A stretch of DNA of 64,000 nucleotides, from positions 25,880-89,879 of the forward strand of contig NZ_MVDE01000021.1 in the NCBI RefSeq assembly GCF_002843385.1, given 5' to 3'. Origin of the DNA: Labilibaculum manganireducens. GTDB lineage: Bacteria > Bacteroidota > Bacteroidia > Bacteroidales > Marinifilaceae. Shown one piece after another: positions 61,159 through 64,000 of the stretch. Made by a program: the position numbers and the translations under genes. The notes beneath the pieces were generated by a model. It did not search any database. It was given only the letters and a program-made list of their open reading frames with translations, and had not been told where the DNA came from. The first letter of the stretch is position 1. Every line of letters starts with the position of its first letter.

Positions 61159-61962
61159 TTATTCAATCTTTGTAATAAAAGGTTCAGGTAAGTAATTGCT
61201 AGTGATCCTGACAGTTACCGCTTTTGTAACTTTTAAATCAAAAGTTGGATTACCTGCTCCAATTAAGGAATATATTAACCTACTAGATTTCCCATCTGGA
61301 GCAATCATTTTTGAGTCTGGGCCAGAATTAAAAGCACCTCCTTTTGTAGATGGCCAAAATTCAACAATTTTTGCAGTGCTTCCATCTTCAATCTCGGCGT
61401 AAAAAATTATTTGACCTAATGATTGATTTTTTGATAATTTAAATTGAAGTAGCATATTTAGTCCAGTTTTGTCCCTACTTATTTCTTGGGCATTTGGAAT
61501 TAAAATCGGGGGTTCTGCAAGCTTTTTTGCATTCTCAATATCTTGAGCGATTTTGTTTAAGGCAGATTGCAAATCATATGCAGGATATTTTGTTAATGCT
61601 AATTTTACAAATGGTTCTAATTTTATATTTAGTTCGCTAACTTTTTTATTAAGCTCAATTTCCTGCAAACTTCTATCATCCATTCCTTTTGTCAATGCTC
61701 TATGCAAACTATCCAAATTATTTTTAAGTTGAGCATTTTCAATTCTTAAAGAATCAATATTGTCTTTTTGTTGTTTTGAAAAATTATTTGCATTTTTTTC
61801 ATCTAGTGAAATAATAATTAATCCGACTGTCAGTGAACCTAAAAGCAAGCAAATCAATGTGATCTTTAGCCACTTAATTTTATTAATCTTTTCAGCAAAT
61901 AGCCCTTGTAAAATGGCTATTGCAAAAAGAATTATTGGAGCAAGTAATTTTAGTATCATCAT
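61159..61962 (-). CDS. Membrane protein with coiled coil
   Basis: A 267-residue protein with two membrane helices at the N-terminus (about residues 3-20 and 31-51). A coiled-coil region follows (about 60-120: LRIENAQLKNNLDSLHRALT, ELNKKVSELNIKLEP) and then a beta-rich domain (about 165-267). No enzyme motif or known family is seen. It may be a stator or scaffold protein of the inner membrane. It is a single gene with its own terminator. Confidence 0.65.
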   Translation of the reverse strand: MMILKLLAPIILFAIAILQGLFAEKINKIKWLKITLICLLLGSLTVGLIIISLDEKNANNFSKQQKDNIDSLRIENAQLKNNLDSLHRALTKGMDDRSLQEIELNKKVSELNIKLEPFVKLALTKYPAYDLQSALNKIAQDIENAKKLAEPPILIPNAQEISRDKTGLNMLLQFKLSKNQSLGQIIFYAEIEDGSTAKIVEFWPSTKGGAFNSGPDSKMIAPDGKSSRLIYSLIGAGNPTFDLKVTKAVTVRITSNYLPEPFITKIE

Positions 61963-62263
61963 ATGTTCGTAATTGGTTTTTTATGTTTGCCCATAACTTG
62001 TTAGAATATGCACCAGTGCACTTATTTTTAATATGCCAGTAGGAAGGTGCACAATACATTGTCTTATGGTATGTCTTGTGCCTTGCAACCGCACTATTGC
62101 CATCCCTTCAATAAGTCAGAAGAACAACAACTTTCTCTAAAGGCCATTAAAAATAAGCAATAAATGCACTAAACAGTAGTAATTAGGCAGAGAAAGCACT
62201 TTGCCTCTCTAAAAAAGAACTGCTCTACATAACACGAGTGGTAATAGTACAGGCAGAAGCTTT

Positions 62264-62460
62264 GCAATGGTGAAAATTACCTGTACATAATCCATTGCAA
62301 GTCGTGCAATGCTCACTTTAAGGCTTGCAGAGCCTATTTGGAGTCCTGCAAAGTCCGTTCTAAGTCCTGCAACGTTCATTAAGAGTTCTGCAATGTGCAT
62401 TTTGAGTGTGCAGAGCCCATTTTTACGCATACAAAGTTCATTTATAATGATGCAGAAAGT
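62264..62460. repeat. Degenerate tandem repeats, 21-base period
   Basis: The word GCAA/GCAG recurs at 62264, 62306, 62327, 62348, 62369, 62390, 62410 and 62452, with degenerate copies at about 62284 and 62431, a spacing of 20-22. Flanks of the type GTTC(A/T)(A/T)T..AG(T/A)(G/C)C are shared. The minus strand has a 73-residue open frame over it with heptads (IAELLMN VAGLRTD FAGLQIG). I do not take it as a gene, since it has no start context or homologue I can recall. The rest of 61963-62646 shows nothing else. Confidence 0.75.
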
Positions 62461-62646
62461 ATTACAGCGTTCATAACGCTTGTTTTAGTCTGCATCCTGC
62501 AGTTTTACTATAAAGTAGGAGTTGCGTTATTTGGTATTCCAGTATTAATTTAAATTAATCTTACTTAATAGTTTGATTTTTAATTATTGTTATGTAGTTT
62601 CAATGCCGGATTAATTAAACTTAAATAAATTTAAAAACTAAAATCA

Positions 62647-63300
62647 ATGACTTTTATTAGATCAGAATCAAAATTTTTAGAACGTTCACGTATCGCGTTA
62701 AGCAATGCCGAATTGCATCCAGATATTAAAGCTGCTTTGATTCCTTTTGGTATCGATGATGCAAAATTCGCCGAAGGTTGGGCGGTGTACAACAAAGCCA
62801 AAAGCGTTTGGGAATTAAATGCAAAAGAAGTTGCAGAAACAAGTGTTGCCTCAAACGCTTACAATACCGCGTATGGGGAGTTGGAAGCAAAGTTTAGAAG
62901 GCATCGCAATTTAACCCGGATTCTCTGCACCAAAGATCCTGATACGCAAGTAAGGTTGGGTGTAACAGGGTATTTTCCATCAAAATACAACGAGTTTTTC
63001 GATAAGGTAAAATTGTTCTACACAACACTTGCAGCCAATGCACTTATTCAAGAAAAATTTGCAGTAATTAAGTTGACTCCTGAGCTGGCTGCAACCTGTC
63101 TGGCAGAACTCGATGCGCTGCTTGTTCTTCGATCCGGGTTCGACAAAGAAATGGGAGAGTCTCAGGTTGCAACCGAATCGAAGAATGCTGCGCTGCACGA
63201 ATTGAGCGATTGGATGGAAGATTTCGATATCCTTGCAAAACTTGCCCTTTACGACACACCACAACGCCTCGAAGTGTTAGGTGTTTTGGTTAAAAGCTAA
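62647..63300 (+). CDS. Hypothetical helical protein
   Basis: A 217-residue cytoplasmic protein, nearly all helical by composition, from an ATG preceded by AT-rich DNA. Segments like WAVYNKAKSVWELNAKEVAE and YNTAYGELEAKFRRHRNL look like long amphipathic helices, and ESQVATESKNAALHELSDWM follows. It belongs to a type of small four-helix protein common as singletons in Bacteroidota, for which I know no role. A good terminator follows. Confidence 0.7.
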   Translation: MTFIRSESKFLERSRIALSNAELHPDIKAALIPFGIDDAKFAEGWAVYNKAKSVWELNAKEVAETSVASNAYNTAYGELEAKFRRHRNLTRILCTKDPDTQVRLGVTGYFPSKYNEFFDKVKLFYTTLAANALIQEKFAVIKLTPELAATCLAELDALLVLRSGFDKEMGESQVATESKNAALHELSDWMEDFDILAKLALYDTPQRLEVLGVLVKS

Positions 63301-63320
63301 GTTTAAAAAAAACTAAGATT

Positions 63321-63367
63321 AAAGCACAGCCCAAAAATTGAAATCAACAATTGGGCTGTGCTTTTTT
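63321..63367 (+). terminator. Terminator
   Basis: AAAGCACAGCCCAA (63321-63334) is exactly complementary to TTGGGCTGTGCTTT (63351-63364), followed by more Ts. Confidence 0.85.
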
Positions 63368-63446
63368 GTGCATAGCTAATTATGGGGAATTTGGTATTTC
63401 GTCATGCTCTGACTATAAGCAAGCCGTTCTTGTCAGGGTATGACTA

Positions 63447-64000
63447 GTATTTACAGATAATGCCACGGTACTCTGTACCTAAAAATCATAAAAATGGCTG
63501 TTGCTACAAATACTATGGTGCTCTTCACTTTATTCTCGTGCGGTAATTTGTATTCAAAAAATATTCAAGGAAAGGGAAAAGCAGCAGCGCTGCGAAGTAT
63601 TTGTAGAAATTACAAGCTGGATTTTAAAAAAGGTGCAGCGCACCGCAGCTTTTATTAATACGAATCGGTATTTGGCCATGCTCTTACTGGTATTTACAGA
63701 TAATGCCACGGTACTCTGTACCTAAAAATCATAAAAATGGCTGTTGCTACAAATACCACGGTGCTCTGCACCTTTATTTCTCATGTTTTATAATCAGTGC
63801 CGATCCTATAAAATCATAAAGATCTGCGTCTCAAATACCATGGTGCTCTTCACTTTATTCTCGTGCGGTAATTTGTATTCAAAAAATATTCAAGGAAAGG
63901 GAAAAGCAGCAGCGCTGCGAAGTATTTGTAGAAATTACAAGCTGGATTTTAAAAAAGGTGCAGCGCACCGCAGCTTTTATTAATACGAATCGGTATTTGG
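63447..64000. repeat. Interleaved direct repeats at the right edge
   Basis: A block from 63515 to 63675 (starting ATGGTGCTCTTCACTTTATT) is repeated exactly at 63840-64000, reaching the window edge. Another block of about 65 bases (GTATTTACAGATAATGCCAC and on) occurs at 63447 and 63690. Inside are short hairpins of one design: GGTACTCTGTACC, GGTGCTCTGCACC and GGTGCAGCGCACC. Two open frames of 74 and 79 residues over this DNA (63501-63725 and 63744-63983) are repeat by-products and are not annotated. Confidence 0.85.

Noticed and set aside
62209..62430. 73-residue minus-strand open frame with heptads
   Set aside because: It lies on the 21-base array. The heptads follow from the 21-base period. 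Mentioned as a weak possibility in the findings only.
63501..63983. Two open frames in the right-edge repeats
   Set aside because: Both read across duplicated noncoding blocks and hairpins, in different frames over the same repeated DNA.

Overview
The window looks like chromosome from a Bacteroidota bacterium, most likely in or near the Marinilabiliales/Bacteroidales. It is AT-rich, many predicted exported proteins carry short lipoboxes, Shine-Dalgarno sites are mostly absent, a few promoters fit the Bacteroidota TTTG/TAnnTTTG pattern, glycolysis uses a PPi-type phosphofructokinase, and the spacers are full of short hairpin repeats. The exact taxon is a guess. No rRNA, tRNA, CRISPR array, transposase or phage gene was recognised.

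1-18 kb is ordinary housekeeping and accessory DNA: a truncated gene at the left edge, a DUF3859 protein, purU, a 215-bp tandem repeat array, PPi-phosphofructokinase, an S9 peptidase lipoprotein, an exported alpha-amylase with a LacI-type palindrome upstream, a peroxiredoxin/superoxide reductase operon with a good promoter, an esterase, a MORN-repeat protein, two small unknowns, a six-hairpin glycosidase and an OB-fold lipoprotein.

18.6-47.7 kb is the main interest: twenty genes in a row on the + strand. They encode seven exported or membrane-anchored PQQ-type beta-propellers, one NHL-type propeller, a small Tat-signal Cys protein, a Tat-signal polyferredoxin, a NapH/NosR-like membrane ferredoxin, a NuoE-NuoF fusion with extra Fe-S modules, a [2Fe-2S]/GltD-like flavoprotein that seems to lack its NAD(P)H domain, a MacB/LolCDE-like ABC pair, a ferredoxin with a Cys-rich tail, a radical SAM enzyme, a DUF116-polyprenyl synthase fusion, a prenyltransferase-like alpha-barrel protein and a squalene-hopene-cyclase-family protein with an intact DxDD motif. 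I read this as a candidate undescribed envelope system joining NADH-linked Fe-S electron transfer to the making and export of an isoprenoid, with the propellers working outside the inner membrane. That is inference from gene content.

48-56 kb holds an exonuclease-like BRCT protein with a changed active site, an M18 aminopeptidase, a TRM11-like methyltransferase and an OmpA/TPR-propeller pair. 55.8-60.0 kb is a small accessory segment (AraC regulator, SDR, NmrA-like protein, an orphan gene, a GFA-type protein) between two identical 40-bp direct repeats. 60-64 kb is gene-poor and repeat-rich, with a DUF2513 gene, a membrane coiled-coil protein and one unknown gene.
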